Position numbers and translations under genes: made by a program
NCBI RefSeq assembly: GCF_001263355.1
Contig: NZ_LGYO01000044.1
Coordinates: 1 to 64,000 of the forward strand
Source of the DNA: Acetobacterium bakii
GTDB lineage: Bacteria > Bacillota > Clostridia > Eubacteriales > Eubacteriaceae
Direction: 5' to 3'
Length of the DNA: 64,000 bases
In this document: positions 1-8,523 of the stretch, one piece after another
Layout: each line of letters starts with the position of its first letter
How positions within the stretch are numbered: the first letter of the stretch is position 1
Notes under the pieces: generated by a model
What the model was told of the DNA's origin: nothing
What the model saw: only the letters and a program-made list of their open reading frames with translations
Databases searched by the model: none

Positions 1-85
1 AATATTAAAAATAAGTTAGCCCAGAATTTTTTATAATACGGATGTATTTATTTATGACTTTCCCCCACTGAATCAATTGAAAATT

Positions 86-129
86 AAAAAAAGATCACAG
101 GATTCTATGCGAATTCCTGTGATCTTTTT
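86..129. terminator. Bidirectional intrinsic terminator
   Basis: An 11-bp stem (92-102 with 115-125) is flanked by an A-run and a T-run, so it can stop transcription from either side. It lies just downstream of the helicase-region transcript on the minus strand. Confidence 0.75.
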
Positions 130-145
130 AATTGATGCAACTTTA

Positions 146-253
146 TTATTTTTGTTTATCTTCTGGTGCTACTGATGATTGTATTTGAACCGTTGTTTTT
201 TTAACTGCTTTTTTCTTCTTGATCTCTTTTTTCTTTGGACTTTTATCTCCCAT
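146..253 (-). CDS. Small Lys-rich protein (35 aa)
   Basis: A short minus-strand ORF starts at ATG 253 with a GGAGG ribosome site eight bases upstream and ends at TAA 146. The product is 35 residues with a run of lysines in its first half (MGDKSPKKKEIKKKK) and a polar tail. It follows the DEAD-box helicase by 45 bases and is followed by an intrinsic terminator, so it is probably the last gene of that transcript. I do not recognise the family. The strong ribosome site and terminator placement support a real gene; basic character suggests RNA contact, which is inference only. Confidence 0.5.
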   Translation of the reverse strand: MGDKSPKKKEIKKKKAVKKTTVQIQSSVAPEDKQK

Positions 254-298
254 GGGAATACCTCCAATCATTTATGTTTTTAAATCTTTTAATATTTC

Positions 299-1597
299 TT
301 AGTTTTCTTTTCGCTTGCTTTTAGCATAGTAACGTTCTTTATCTTTTTTTGCGCCATTGTTTTTTGCCGTACTTGCTCCCCGACCTCGTCTATTATTAGA
401 TGCGCCCATTTTTGGAGCGGAAGTCTTTCGTGAGGGTACGATTAATTCCAGTGGTACTTCTACCAAGGGGAATGGATGACCGGTAACCACTGGTACCGAT
501 TTTGAAATCAGTTTTTGAATTTCTCGCAATAATGGCTTTTCTTCCTGGTCGCAAAAGGAAATCGCAGTTCCGCCATGACCAGCTCGTCCGGTCCGACCGA
601 TTCGATGCACATAGGTCTCTGGCACTTCTGGTAAGTTGAAATTAATTACATGGGATAACTCGTCGATATCAATGCCCCGTGCCGCAATATCTGTTGCAAC
701 CAATATCCTGGTTTTTTTCTCTTTAAAATTGTTTAAAGCCAACTGTCTTGCTTTCTGGGATTTGTTTCCATGGATAGCCTGAGCCTGAAGTCCGGCTTTT
801 TCCAAAGCTTTAACTATTTTATCAGCACCATGCTTGGTTCTTGAAAACACCAAAGCCGAAACAATAGATTTGTTTTTAAGTAAATGAATCAGCAAGTTTA
901 TCTTATTGCTCTTATTTACATGATAAATGGTTTGTTCGATGATCTCAACCGCAGATGAAACCGGAGTTATTTCTACTTTTACCGGATTTTTCAATATGGA
1001 GTTTGAAAGTTTTGCTATTTCAGCAGGCATCGTCGCAGAGAAAAACATGGTTTGTCTCACAGTTGGAACATGTTTCAGGATTCTTTTGACATCCTGAAGC
1101 ATACCCATATCAAGCATAAGATCCGCTTCATCCAGAACAAAATATTTCACTTTATCCAGATGAATATATTTTTGATTAATCAAGTCAAGCAATCTGCCTG
1201 GAGTTGCCACCAGAATATCAATTCCTCGGGACAATGAATTTGTCTGAGGATGTTGGGATACCCCGCCAAAGATCACCAAAGTTCTAAGGCCTAAATGCTT
1301 GCCGTAGCATTTAAAACTTTCTCCGATTTGAATGGCAAGCTCTCTGGTTGGCGCAACTATTAAAGCTTTGATTTCTCGGTTGCCTTTCATGTTTTTCGGT
1401 TCAGAATTAAGACGCTGTAAAATGGGTATGGCAAAAGCTGCTGTTTTCCCAGTACCTGTTTGGGCACATCCTAATAAATCCATTCCTTCAAGCAACTTTG
1501 GAATGGCCTGTGTCTGGATTGGTGTCGCTTTTGTATATCCTTCTGCCGTTAATGCCCGTTGAATGGGCTCAATTATTTTTAAATTATCAAATAACAA
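299..1597 (-). CDS. DEAD-box ATP-dependent RNA helicase
   Basis: A 432-residue DEAD-box RNA helicase of the RhlE/CshA type, expected to unwind short RNA duplexes in ribosome assembly or mRNA turnover. Motifs run in order: a Q motif near 25-31, Walker A AQTGTGKT at 45-52, PTREL at 83-87, DEAD at 156-159, SAT at 187-189, and HRIGRTGR in the second RecA-like domain. The last ~40 residues are rich in Lys, Arg, Ser and Gly, as in the RNA-binding tails of this family. Tiny Lys-rich ORFs lie on both sides in the same orientation. Family assignment is secure; the exact ortholog (CshA, CshB, RhlE) is not. Confidence 0.95.
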   Translation of the reverse strand: MLFDNLKIIEPIQRALTAEGYTKATPIQTQAIPKLLEGMDLLGCAQTGTGKTAAFAIPILQRLNSEPKNMKGNREIKALIVAPTRELAIQIGESFKCYGKHLGLRTLVIFGGVSQHPQTNSLSRGIDILVATPGRLLDLINQKYIHLDKVKYFVLDEADLMLDMGMLQDVKRILKHVPTVRQTMFFSATMPAEIAKLSNSILKNPVKVEITPVSSAVEIIEQTIYHVNKSNKINLLIHLLKNKSIVSALVFSRTKHGADKIVKALEKAGLQAQAIHGNKSQKARQLALNNFKEKKTRILVATDIAARGIDIDELSHVINFNLPEVPETYVHRIGRTGRAGHGGTAISFCDQEEKPLLREIQKLISKSVPVVTGHPFPLVEVPLELIVPSRKTSAPKMGASNNRRGRGASTAKNNGAKKDKERYYAKSKRKEN

Positions 1598-1695
1598 ATA
1601 TAATCTCCTTTAAATTTTTATAGTAATCAATTTTTTTAATTGGTGAAAAATCCAATGAATGCACGCTGCATTCTTTAACTATGATTGTGTTTATT

Positions 1696-1854
1696 TTATT
1701 TATCGAAAAATCCGCCCCGTTTTGTGGTTTTAAAAGCTTTCCGCAGGTTTACTTTTTTTTGATTGGGTTTTTCAGCATTGGCACCTTGTTGTGCGCTTAG
1801 CTTTTTTTTCTCTTCAATTATTTTTTTCATTCCATCAATATTGTTCGTTGCCAT
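1696..1854 (-). CDS. Small basic hypothetical protein (52 aa)
   Basis: A minus-strand ORF from ATG 1854 to TAA 1696 encodes 52 residues, with a purine-rich ribosome site (AGGGAAGG) upstream. The protein has a charged helical N-terminus (GMKKIIEEKKKL) and a basic C-terminus ending in RGGFFDK. It lies about 100 bases upstream of the DEAD-box helicase and could share its transcript. It resembles no family I can name. A terminator for the opposite side lies at 1919-1956, so the promoter is probably between that and the start codon. Confidence 0.5.
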   Translation of the reverse strand: MATNNIDGMKKIIEEKKKLSAQQGANAEKPNQKKVNLRKAFKTTKRGGFFDK

Positions 1855-1918
1855 AAATTTTCCTTCCCTGTATTCCCTTAGTGACCGATTCAGGATGATT
1901 ACTTGTGCTACAAAACAT

Positions 1919-1956
1919 TAAAAAACGCCTATACTTATAGCATGTAGGCGTTTTTG
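1919..1956. terminator. Intrinsic terminator
   Basis: AAAACGCCTA (from 1921) pairs with TAGGCGTTTT (from 1945), with an A-run before and a T-run after. It can end the ABC-F transcript arriving on the minus strand. The stretch 1957-2205 holds no other feature I can support. Confidence 0.7.
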
Positions 1957-2205
1957 ATTGGTTACTATGTTTTACAACAATAACCATTTAATTCATTTTT
2001 TATCTAATGACGCTAATTTAATACACATGAGCGATTGTGATATTTCTGCTAAAATGTATCTTTTCGCTAAATATAGTAGAGATAAGTATTTTCATCTTAA
2101 AAATGATCCGCTTTTTACAGTAGTTATTATATCACAGAAATGCAAAATTTTCTACAATAGAACAAAAAAACGTAATAATTGTTGTATTATCTCAATTATT
2201 TGGTG

Positions 2206-3738
2206 TTAACCTTCAATATTGATAATATCATCAGCCCAGTCTTCATAAAACAGGGCTTCATGGGAAACCATAATCAGCCCCCCCTGCCAGTTGATGAGTT
2301 CACTTTTTAAAACATCTTTTGCATCTGCATCGAGGTGATTGGTAGGCTCATCGAGAAATATAAAGTTACATTGGGTCAACATCAAAATACAGATTTTAAC
2401 CTTGGCCTGTTCACCACCGCTCAGTGTGGATACCGACTGGATCATACTTTTCGCCTTTAATCCGCATTGGGCCAAATTTCTTCTGATCTGGCTTTGAGAC
2501 AGCTTGTGAAAGACTTCAGATACGATTTGGATGGGTGTCTGAAGGGGGTATTCCCAATTTAAATCCTGTTCAAAATAACCGATTTTCAGATTATCCGCAA
2601 ATTTGAATTTTCCGGAGATTGCCGGAATCTGCCGTATTAATGTTTTAAGCAAGGTTGATTTTCCGATACCATTAAATCCTGTAATCACAATTTTCTGGCC
2701 CGATTCGATTTTAAAATTAAGTTTAGACAAGAGCGCATAATCATAGCCAACTTCCAGATCTTTTACGGCTAACGACCGCTGGGCTGAAGTCGGTGCCGAA
2801 ACAAGTCGAAAATTTGGCTTGGGAGCGGATTCCGGTGGGGCAATCCGATCAATTTTATCCAACTGTTTTTGCCGGCTTTTCGCCATACTGGCAGTGGATG
2901 CCCGGGCTTTATTTTTCGAAATATAGTCTTCAAATTTTTTGATTTCTTTTTTCTGTGACTCGAATTCCCGGATATAGCTTTCTCTTCTAAGACCTTTGAG
3001 TTCAATGAACTTGGTAATATTTCCGGTATACTTTTTGATAGTACAAAACTCGATGTCACAAACACAGGTGGTAATCTTATCCAGAAAATCAAAGTCATGG
3101 GAAATCACAAGAAAGGTTCCCTCATAGGCTTTCAGATAATCGGTGAGCCATTCCACATGTTCTTTATCCAGAAAGTTTGTCGGTTCATCCAGCAATAAAA
3201 CATTGGGTTCTTCCAGCAGCAGCTTGGCCAGAATAACCTTTGCCCGCTGACCGCCACTTAGCTTCTCAAGGATACTGTCCATCCCCAAGGCTGTGATACC
3301 CAGGCCATCGGCAACTTTTAAAATAGTGCTTTCCACTTCATAAAACCCAGAATTTTCCAAAAGGCTTTGATAGTCAGCAGCCTTATTTAAGGTTTTTTCG
3401 CTGGTATCATTGGCCATGTTTTCATAAAGTTTATTTAGTTCAGCTTCGGTTTCATAAAGCTCGAAAAAGGCGGTTTTCAGATAATCAAAGACTGAAATTT
3501 CTTTGTCAATTTTAGCATGTTGATCCAGGTATCCGACCTTAATGCCCTTTTGCCAGCGAATTTCACCCTGATCGGGGATGATATCTCCGATCAGGGTATT
3601 CAGTAGTGTAGTCTTCCCTGTGCCGTTTCGTCCAACAATTCCCATATGTTCACCCTTGTAAAGCTCAAAGGAAGCATCCTCATATAATGCTTTATCGCCA
3701 AAAGAGTGTGATACATTTATTACGTCCAATAATCCCAT
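2206..3738 (-). CDS. ABC-F family ATPase, ribosome-acting
   Basis: A 510-residue protein with two ATP-binding cassettes and no membrane segment, the layout of ABC-F proteins, which act on the ribosome. The first cassette has Walker A GRNGTGKTT at 36-44 and signature LSGGQRAKV; the second has GFNGIGKST and LSGGEQAKV. Both are followed by LLDEPTN/FLDEPTN Walker B motifs, and a charged linker separates the cassettes. The family includes antibiotic target-protection proteins and housekeeping translation factors. The ~370-base leader with several hairpins and a possible leader peptide favours an antibiotic-inducible target-protection role, but this is inference; the drug class cannot be read from sequence. 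Confidence 0.9.
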   Translation of the reverse strand: MGLLDVINVSHSFGDKALYEDASFELYKGEHMGIVGRNGTGKTTLLNTLIGDIIPDQGEIRWQKGIKVGYLDQHAKIDKEISVFDYLKTAFFELYETEAELNKLYENMANDTSEKTLNKAADYQSLLENSGFYEVESTILKVADGLGITALGMDSILEKLSGGQRAKVILAKLLLEEPNVLLLDEPTNFLDKEHVEWLTDYLKAYEGTFLVISHDFDFLDKITTCVCDIEFCTIKKYTGNITKFIELKGLRRESYIREFESQKKEIKKFEDYISKNKARASTASMAKSRQKQLDKIDRIAPPESAPKPNFRLVSAPTSAQRSLAVKDLEVGYDYALLSKLNFKIESGQKIVITGFNGIGKSTLLKTLIRQIPAISGKFKFADNLKIGYFEQDLNWEYPLQTPIQIVSEVFHKLSQSQIRRNLAQCGLKAKSMIQSVSTLSGGEQAKVKICILMLTQCNFIFLDEPTNHLDADAKDVLKSELINWQGGLIMVSHEALFYEDWADDIINIEG

Positions 3739-3765
3739 TAAAATTTCTCCTAAATTTAATACAAC

Positions 3766-3840
3766 CTAAGAAACACGCGTTATACGTTTCTTTAAGTAAC
3801 GGTCAGTTGCCAAGTGCATACAAACACTTAGCAACTGCAT
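3766..3840 (-). CDS. Possible leader peptide of the ABC-F gene (24 aa)
   Basis: An ORF from ATG 3840 to TAG 3766 encodes MQLLSVCMHLATDRYLKKRI plus four residues. It overlaps the 3804-3837 hairpin completely, so translating it would melt that hairpin. This is the usual layout of a leader peptide in ribosome-stalling attenuation. The ribosome site is weak (only GCGCGG upstream), which is the main reason for doubt. Confidence 0.3.
   Translation of the reverse strand: MQLLSVCMHLATDRYLKKRITRVS
3804..3837 (-). promoter_or_regulatory. Strong hairpin in the ABC-F leader
   Basis: CAGTTGCCAAGTG (3804-3816) pairs with CACTTAGCAACTG (3825-3837), 13 bp with one wobble, about 65 bases upstream of the ABC-F start. 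No T-run follows it, so it is not itself a terminator. A second small dyad (AAGAAAC with GTTTCTT) lies between it and the ribosome site. Confidence 0.5.
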
Positions 3841-3892
3841 CCGCGCAAAACAAAAACAGAGAGTCAAGTTTTTAATTGACCCCCTGTCGTTA

Positions 3893-3923
3893 CAAAAGAC
3901 CATGACGAAGATTGCGTCATGGC
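3893..3923 (-). terminator. Attenuator-like hairpin in the ABC-F leader
   Basis: An 8-bp stem (3900-3907 with 3915-3922) is followed on the minus strand by CTTTTG. The short T-run makes it a weak intrinsic terminator inside the ABC-F leader, fitting an attenuator. Confidence 0.4.
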
Positions 3924-3990
3924 CTTAAAAACTTTTTTTACCTAATAAATCGGTTGAAAAGTACGAAAAACGCTTAGCAAAAACATACAC

Positions 3991-4016
3991 GAAAAACTCC
4001 ATAGTCAGATGGAGTT
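3991..4016 (-). terminator. Leader terminator upstream of the ABC-F gene
   Basis: AACTCCAT (3995-4002) pairs with ATGGAGTT (4009-4016), followed on the minus strand by TTTTTCG. It lies about 90 bases downstream of the promoter at 4106-4134 and would stop most transcripts before the ABC-F gene unless antitermination occurs. Confidence 0.6.
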
Positions 4017-4105
4017 ATGATATTTATAACAATCAGAAGATTATTTCTTATTTATACAAACAGTTTTAGCCCATACTCTTGGACAATTTCAACTATTCTA
4101 TACTT

Positions 4106-4134
4106 AGATTACCACACCTTCACACTTTTGTCTA
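4106..4134 (-). promoter_or_regulatory. Putative promoter of the ABC-F leader
   Basis: Minus strand: -35 TAGACA at 4129-4134, 17-base spacer, extended -10 TGG-TAATCT at 4106-4111. Transcription would begin near 4099, giving a leader of about 360 bases before the ABC-F start at 3738. Confidence 0.5.
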
Positions 4135-4265
4135 ATTTATTATATCAACTCTTCTACAACCTTTAAGTCAACGCAAACAGAAAAAGAAAAATTTCGGTTT
4201 TAAATTTGTATATACTCTTTTTTCCTTGCTTTTTTAAGGACAGTTTTCACACCTTGATAATTTCA

Positions 4266-4809
4266 CTCAAAAAAAAGCTATAACCGATTCTACAAATTTT
4301 CCTGCAGAACCGGCTTAGCTCAAAATCTCTGTTGTCATCCGTTTGGACTCCTTCTTTTGATTTTACCAAAAACCTTCTTCTTCACTTTCAATGCAAACTT
4401 AACATCACTTCAGGAGCATCTTACTTTTAAATTACAGATTCTTTTACTCATTTGAAAACTATCGTTAGATTATTAACTATCATCCTTAACCCAAGACTAT
4501 TTCTCGATTCCGATTTTTCAATCATATATGGTTTTTATAAACCGTGAGAGATTTTCATTGATTAATAGATGCTCTTAAATATCCGCCATTTAATTTTCTT
4601 ATGAGGTTTCCTCCATCCCTAATTTCAGAGCAATCTGTTTTTTCATTCAGATCTTTTCCATCACCTTTGAAATTTAATATTTTACCGTTAGTTAAATCTT
4701 CACTTCTAACCTTGGTAATTTCTCTAATTTTATTGGTGAGTTACGAATTGTTTGCTTTTCAATGATCGAAACCATCGAATTCAGAAAGAATTGAGTTGAT
4801 CTTTGATTT
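4266..4809 (-). ncRNA. Candidate ~540-nt noncoding RNA
   Basis: This gene-free stretch is bounded by its own promoter (4816-4843) and a very strong intrinsic terminator whose ~18-bp stem lies at about 4277-4319, followed on the minus strand by eight T. On the transcribed strand the longest Shine-Dalgarno-linked ORFs are about 15 codons, so it does not look coding. The sequence is purine-rich on the transcript strand and can form several local hairpins, including a GAAA-capped one with ATGGAGG and CCTCAT arms near 4605. I could not match it to RNase P, tmRNA, 6S or SRP RNA; OLE, ROOL and GOLLD are of similar size but I cannot confirm any. Confidence 0.5.
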
Positions 4810-4815
4810 AACTTA

Positions 4816-4843
4816 ATTATAGCACCTTTCTTTAGAAAGTAAA
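4816..4843 (-). promoter_or_regulatory. Promoter of the candidate ncRNA
   Basis: Minus strand: -35 TTTACT at 4838-4843, 16-base spacer, -10 TATAAT at 4816-4821 with TGC before it. The predicted start is near 4809. It lies downstream of the stop codon of the nuclease gene. Confidence 0.6.
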
Positions 4844-4936
4844 TAGATAAAATGTAAACGTTTGTATAATATTTGTATATCATGATAACAATTTTGTAAA
4901 AGGACACCATTATTTTTTTAGTAGCCAAGAAAACCG

Positions 4937-6592
4937 TTACTGTTCCACCTCTTCCCCGGTTATTACAGACCGTAGTTTTGTACAATTCTTCTCAAGCTCA
5001 GAAGTCAGTTTTGAAAGATCCTCGACTTTCTCTGCTGGAAAGGTTTCCTTCATATTAAGCTTCGTGTCAACTAAGAGAGCGTCCAACTCGTCATGCATAT
5101 TTTCAAGATTGTCCTTAATTTTGATTAACTGCTCTTTGGTTCCAATACGGCTTCTGACGTCATCAATACTGACTATTTTTTCATAATCCAGACTATATTC
5201 CGAAACATCTTCCACAACCTGGCAGTCGTAACCCAGTATCTTTTCCACCGTGTCCGCAAAGGTTTTCTTTGCAGCTTCTTCCCCATGAACAAGGAATATT
5301 TTTTTCGGCGGCTCTTTGAATCCGGAAAGCCATTTCAAAAGATAATTCTTATCCGCATGTGCCGAGAAACCCTCCAAGAAATAAATCTCCGCATTAACAC
5401 ATACCCGCTCCCGCAGGATTCTCACGAATTTATCACCGCTGATAATTGATCTCCCCAGGGTTCCATCTGCCTGGTATCCAACAAAAATGATGCTCGATTT
5501 TGATTTCCAGAGGTTGTGTTTCAAATGATGCTGGACTCTCCCGGCATCGGCCATTCCACTTGATGCAATAATGACTTTTGGGGACGCATTATAATTTAAC
5601 GCCTTGGATTGATCGATGCTTTTCGTGAATTTTAAATTTTTAAAACTCAGCAGTTGATTTCCGTTTAAGATACGCGCCTGGGTTTCTTTATTAAAATAAT
5701 GTGTATTTCTCCTGAAAATCTCCGTTGCATCGGTGGCAAGAGGACTATCGATATATACCATGATCTTATCCAGATCATTCTGATATCTCCCATGATTTTC
5801 ATAAAATAATTCCAGCTCATGGATCAGATCCTGGGTTCGTCCCAGGGCAAAGGAAGGAACCACAACCGTCCCTCCCCGACTGGCTGTTTTTAAAATAATA
5901 TCCATAAAACGTTTTGAGCTTTCCGCATGTGTTTCATGGGTACGATCCCCATAGGTCGTCTCCATTATGAGATAGTCCGTCTTCTCAATCAAGGTTGGTT
6001 CATTCAGCATCCGTTGGTTTTCGACGCCTATGTCTCCTGAATAAACAAGTTTCATCACCTCTTGGCCCTCATTGACCCAGAGTTCTGTTATGGCGGCACC
6101 TAAGATATGACCGGCATCATTAAATTTTATGGTAATATCGGGATTTACCTCAAATGACCGCCCATAGCTGACAGGATAAAAATAACGTGCACAGGCGGCC
6201 GCATCAGCCTGGGTGTATAGCGGGTGCACCTGGGGCTGACCCGATCGTTTAGTCCGTTTGTTTTTCCAAACCGCATCCATTTCATGAATATTGCCACTAT
6301 CCTGGAGCATAATATCTGAAATGGATGCTGTTGCGCCAGTGCAATAGATTTTGCCTTTAAACCCCTGTTTCACAAGCAGCGGTATTCGCCCACAATGATC
6401 AACATGTGCATGGCTTAGAATCATGAAGTCAATGTCAGCGGGTTTGAAGTCAAAGCTCTGATAGTTCAATTCCTCCAAAGCCTCACTCCCCTGAAAAAGA
6501 CCGCAATCCAATAGAAATTTATATTTATCTGTGGTGATCAGATGGCAGGATCCTGTGACGGACATGGCTGCTCCTAAAAATTTAACTTTCAA
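4937..6592 (-). CDS. MBL-fold beta-CASP ribonuclease-like protein
   Basis: A 551-residue metallo-beta-lactamase with a beta-CASP insertion and a C-terminal RNA-metabolising MBL segment, resembling archaeal CPSF-like and bacterial RNA-processing nucleases. The metal-binding motif HAHVDHCGR starts at residue 61; later motifs include DAGHILGA, SGDIG, ETTYGDR and the C-terminal GFSAHAD and VHGEE. These support a two-metal phosphodiesterase. The start is a TTG at 6592, chosen because AGAGGTG lies eight bases upstream and the protein then begins MKVKFLGA as its relatives do. The last ~60 residues are a charged helical extension. The RNA substrate is unknown. Confidence 0.9.
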   Translation of the reverse strand: MKVKFLGAAMSVTGSCHLITTDKYKFLLDCGLFQGSEALEELNYQSFDFKPADIDFMILSHAHVDHCGRIPLLVKQGFKGKIYCTGATASISDIMLQDSGNIHEMDAVWKNKRTKRSGQPQVHPLYTQADAAACARYFYPVSYGRSFEVNPDITIKFNDAGHILGAAITELWVNEGQEVMKLVYSGDIGVENQRMLNEPTLIEKTDYLIMETTYGDRTHETHAESSKRFMDIILKTASRGGTVVVPSFALGRTQDLIHELELFYENHGRYQNDLDKIMVYIDSPLATDATEIFRRNTHYFNKETQARILNGNQLLSFKNLKFTKSIDQSKALNYNASPKVIIASSGMADAGRVQHHLKHNLWKSKSSIIFVGYQADGTLGRSIISGDKFVRILRERVCVNAEIYFLEGFSAHADKNYLLKWLSGFKEPPKKIFLVHGEEAAKKTFADTVEKILGYDCQVVEDVSEYSLDYEKIVSIDDVRSRIGTKEQLIKIKDNLENMHDELDALLVDTKLNMKETFPAEKVEDLSKLTSELEKNCTKLRSVITGEEVEQ

Positions 6593-6898
6593 CTCTTATT
6601 CACCTCTTTCTGGAATAGTCTGGCAAATTCCCCAACAACCTAATTCGTTTAACCTTCTTAAAGCAAACTGCAGCTTATTAATTCCTGGTATTCGAACGCA
6701 AATTTTCTTATTGGTTTATTTTATGATATACCCTCTTTGCTTTTCAATACACCCACACCCTCATTTATTAAAAAAACAGAAATTTAAAGACTTCTCTGAT
6801 TGTTACTGCTTAATTGAGGGTACTAGAATCAATAGTATTCACAATAAAATAAAAGAAAGATGTACTCTGAAAAAATCAATACATTCAGGTGAAATTTT

Positions 6899-7759
6899 AT
6901 GAAGAAAATTGAAGTAACTCTGGATAGAAAATCCAGAGGACTGATTGTTATTACAGGCTGTGATTCCGGCGTGGGCAAAAGCCTTGTTTTTGTTCTGCTT
7001 CAAATGGGGTATACAGTTATAGCATCCTATCTGGATCAAAACCCCTTTGATAATGAGTCCAATGTCTACTCCCGGAAAATGGATCTGCGAAAACCCGAAG
7101 AAGTGAGAAGCTTCTGTGACTATGCAAAAGAGATCTGCAATCGCGGTGAAAAATTAGAGGCAGTTTTTGCAAATGCAGGGGTTGCCCTGGGTGGTTCCAT
7201 TGAAAATCTTCCCATGGATATTTTTAGAGAGTGTTTTGAAATTAATTTTTTTGGGGTGGTTGAGACCATCCAGGCTCTGATTCCCGAACTCATACGAGAT
7301 CAGGGGAAAATCATTGTGCACGGTTCAATGGCCGGCAGAATTGCGCTGCCGTTTTTGTCCCCTTACGCCTCCACAAAATATGCCCTTGAAGGGTTTTGCG
7401 ACTCCCTTCGTCGGGAGCTGAATCCCTTCGGGGTTAAAACCATTCTTTTGGAGTCCGCTGCCATTGCAACACCAATCTGGAATAAGGCCAAAGTTCAGGA
7501 CATTTCATTTGTTCATAAAAAATATTTAAAAAGCCTTCACCGTTTTCGGGATACATTCATCGAAGGGGGAAACGCCGGAATGGATATGGAGCATGCGGCA
7601 TTGATGATTGCAGACCTATTGAATATAAAAAATCCAAAGTCCAGGTATATCATTGCCAAAAATAGAATAGGTTCCAAGCTTCTGATTTTGATTCCGTCTT
7701 TTATTCTGGATAAGGCAGTTGTTAAAATGTATGCTATGGATTATGGTGACAATGTTTGA
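6899..7759 (+). CDS. SDR-family oxidoreductase
   Basis: A 286-residue classical short-chain dehydrogenase/reductase using NAD(P)H. The cofactor motif TGCDSGVG is at 19-26, NAG at 92-94, and the catalytic set is Ser143, Tyr156 and Lys160 (PYASTKYALEG). It is a lone plus-strand gene, divergent from the nuclease and convergent with the nitroreductase. The upstream 306 bases (6593-6898) contain both promoters but no other gene. A two-sided terminator follows. The substrate cannot be predicted; relatives act on retinol, steroids or fatty acyl chains. Confidence 0.9.
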   Translation: MKKIEVTLDRKSRGLIVITGCDSGVGKSLVFVLLQMGYTVIASYLDQNPFDNESNVYSRKMDLRKPEEVRSFCDYAKEICNRGEKLEAVFANAGVALGGSIENLPMDIFRECFEINFFGVVETIQALIPELIRDQGKIIVHGSMAGRIALPFLSPYASTKYALEGFCDSLRRELNPFGVKTILLESAAIATPIWNKAKVQDISFVHKKYLKSLHRFRDTFIEGGNAGMDMEHAALMIADLLNIKNPKSRYIIAKNRIGSKLLILIPSFILDKAVVKMYAMDYGDNV

Positions 7760-7819
7760 TTCAAATTCGATTTCAAAAATATGAGAATTGATATAAATAT
7801 TTATGATCTGATCCTACAA

Positions 7820-7858
7820 TAAATAAACCCATACCTGGTGGAAGCATGGGTTTATAAA
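7820..7858. terminator. Terminator between convergent genes
   Basis: TAAACCCAT (7824-7832) pairs with ATGGGTTTA (7846-7854), with AT-rich flanks on both sides. It separates the SDR gene from the convergent nitroreductase. Confidence 0.6.
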
Positions 7859-7896
7859 ATTCTTTTTCCTAAAGCAAAACAGGTTTTTAATCACAA

Positions 7897-8415
7897 TTAC
7901 ATTTTCTCATAAACAACCAATTCCCCAATAGGCTTACGCGCCTTGGCATGACGATCGGTTTTTGAAGGTATATCATCACTGTATCCCAATGCCAAAATAT
8001 TTATGGCTTCCAGATTTTCCGGTAATTTAAACTCCGTTTTTATCACTGCTGGATCAAACCAGCCGATCCAAACGCTTTTGATTCCTAATTCTGTTGCCTG
8101 TAAAATCATATGGTCCGTGGCAATGACGGCATCGTGTGATACCAATTGTCGATTATTAAAGGGATTGGTCCATGCTGATTCCTTGTCTTCGCAGACGATA
8201 ATGGCCAGAGACGCCCCATAAATATTTCCTGCTTTTGATATTTTCTTCAGTCCTTCCGGTGTCTGAACGACAATTAGTTTAAAAGCCTGATTATTGTGAG
8301 CCGATGGAGCTACCCGAGCAGCCTCTAAAATCAGTTCCAGTTTTTCTTTCTCAACTATTTTAGCCGAGTATTTTCGGCTCGAATATCTCTTTTTTGCCAA
8401 TTCTAAAAATTCCAT
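7897..8415 (-). CDS. Nitroreductase-family FMN protein
   Basis: A 172-residue nitroreductase-fold protein expected to bind FMN as a dimer and reduce small electrophiles with NAD(P)H. The N-terminal motif AKKRYSSRKYS is the typical FMN phosphate-binding region, followed by RVAPSAHNNQ, where the isoalloxazine is held, and LGYSD near the C-terminus. The size matches short members of the family, which carry no ferredoxin domain. It has its own gene position with no obvious partner. The substrate is unknown. Confidence 0.9.
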   Translation of the reverse strand: MEFLELAKKRYSSRKYSAKIVEKEKLELILEAARVAPSAHNNQAFKLIVVQTPEGLKKISKAGNIYGASLAIIVCEDKESAWTNPFNNRQLVSHDAVIATDHMILQATELGIKSVWIGWFDPAVIKTEFKLPENLEAINILALGYSDDIPSKTDRHAKARKPIGELVVYEKM

Positions 8416-8523
8416 CGTATCTCCCTTTCTTTTTCTTATTAATTTATCATGTTAATATATGAATTTTCTTAAACTACAATAAATAATATTTACGACGAAA
8501 GCGTATGTTTTTGATAGTAAAGC

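Noticed and set aside
4266-4809. RNase P, tmRNA, 6S or SRP RNA as the identity of the ncRNA candidate
   Set aside because: I could not find the hallmark sequences, such as the RNase P GAGGAAAGTCC core or a tmRNA tag frame with an alanine acceptor end.
4692-4985. 97-codon minus-strand frame overlapping the nuclease 3-prime end
   Set aside because: It starts inside the nuclease gene in another frame without a ribosome site, and spans the promoter and first part of the candidate ncRNA.
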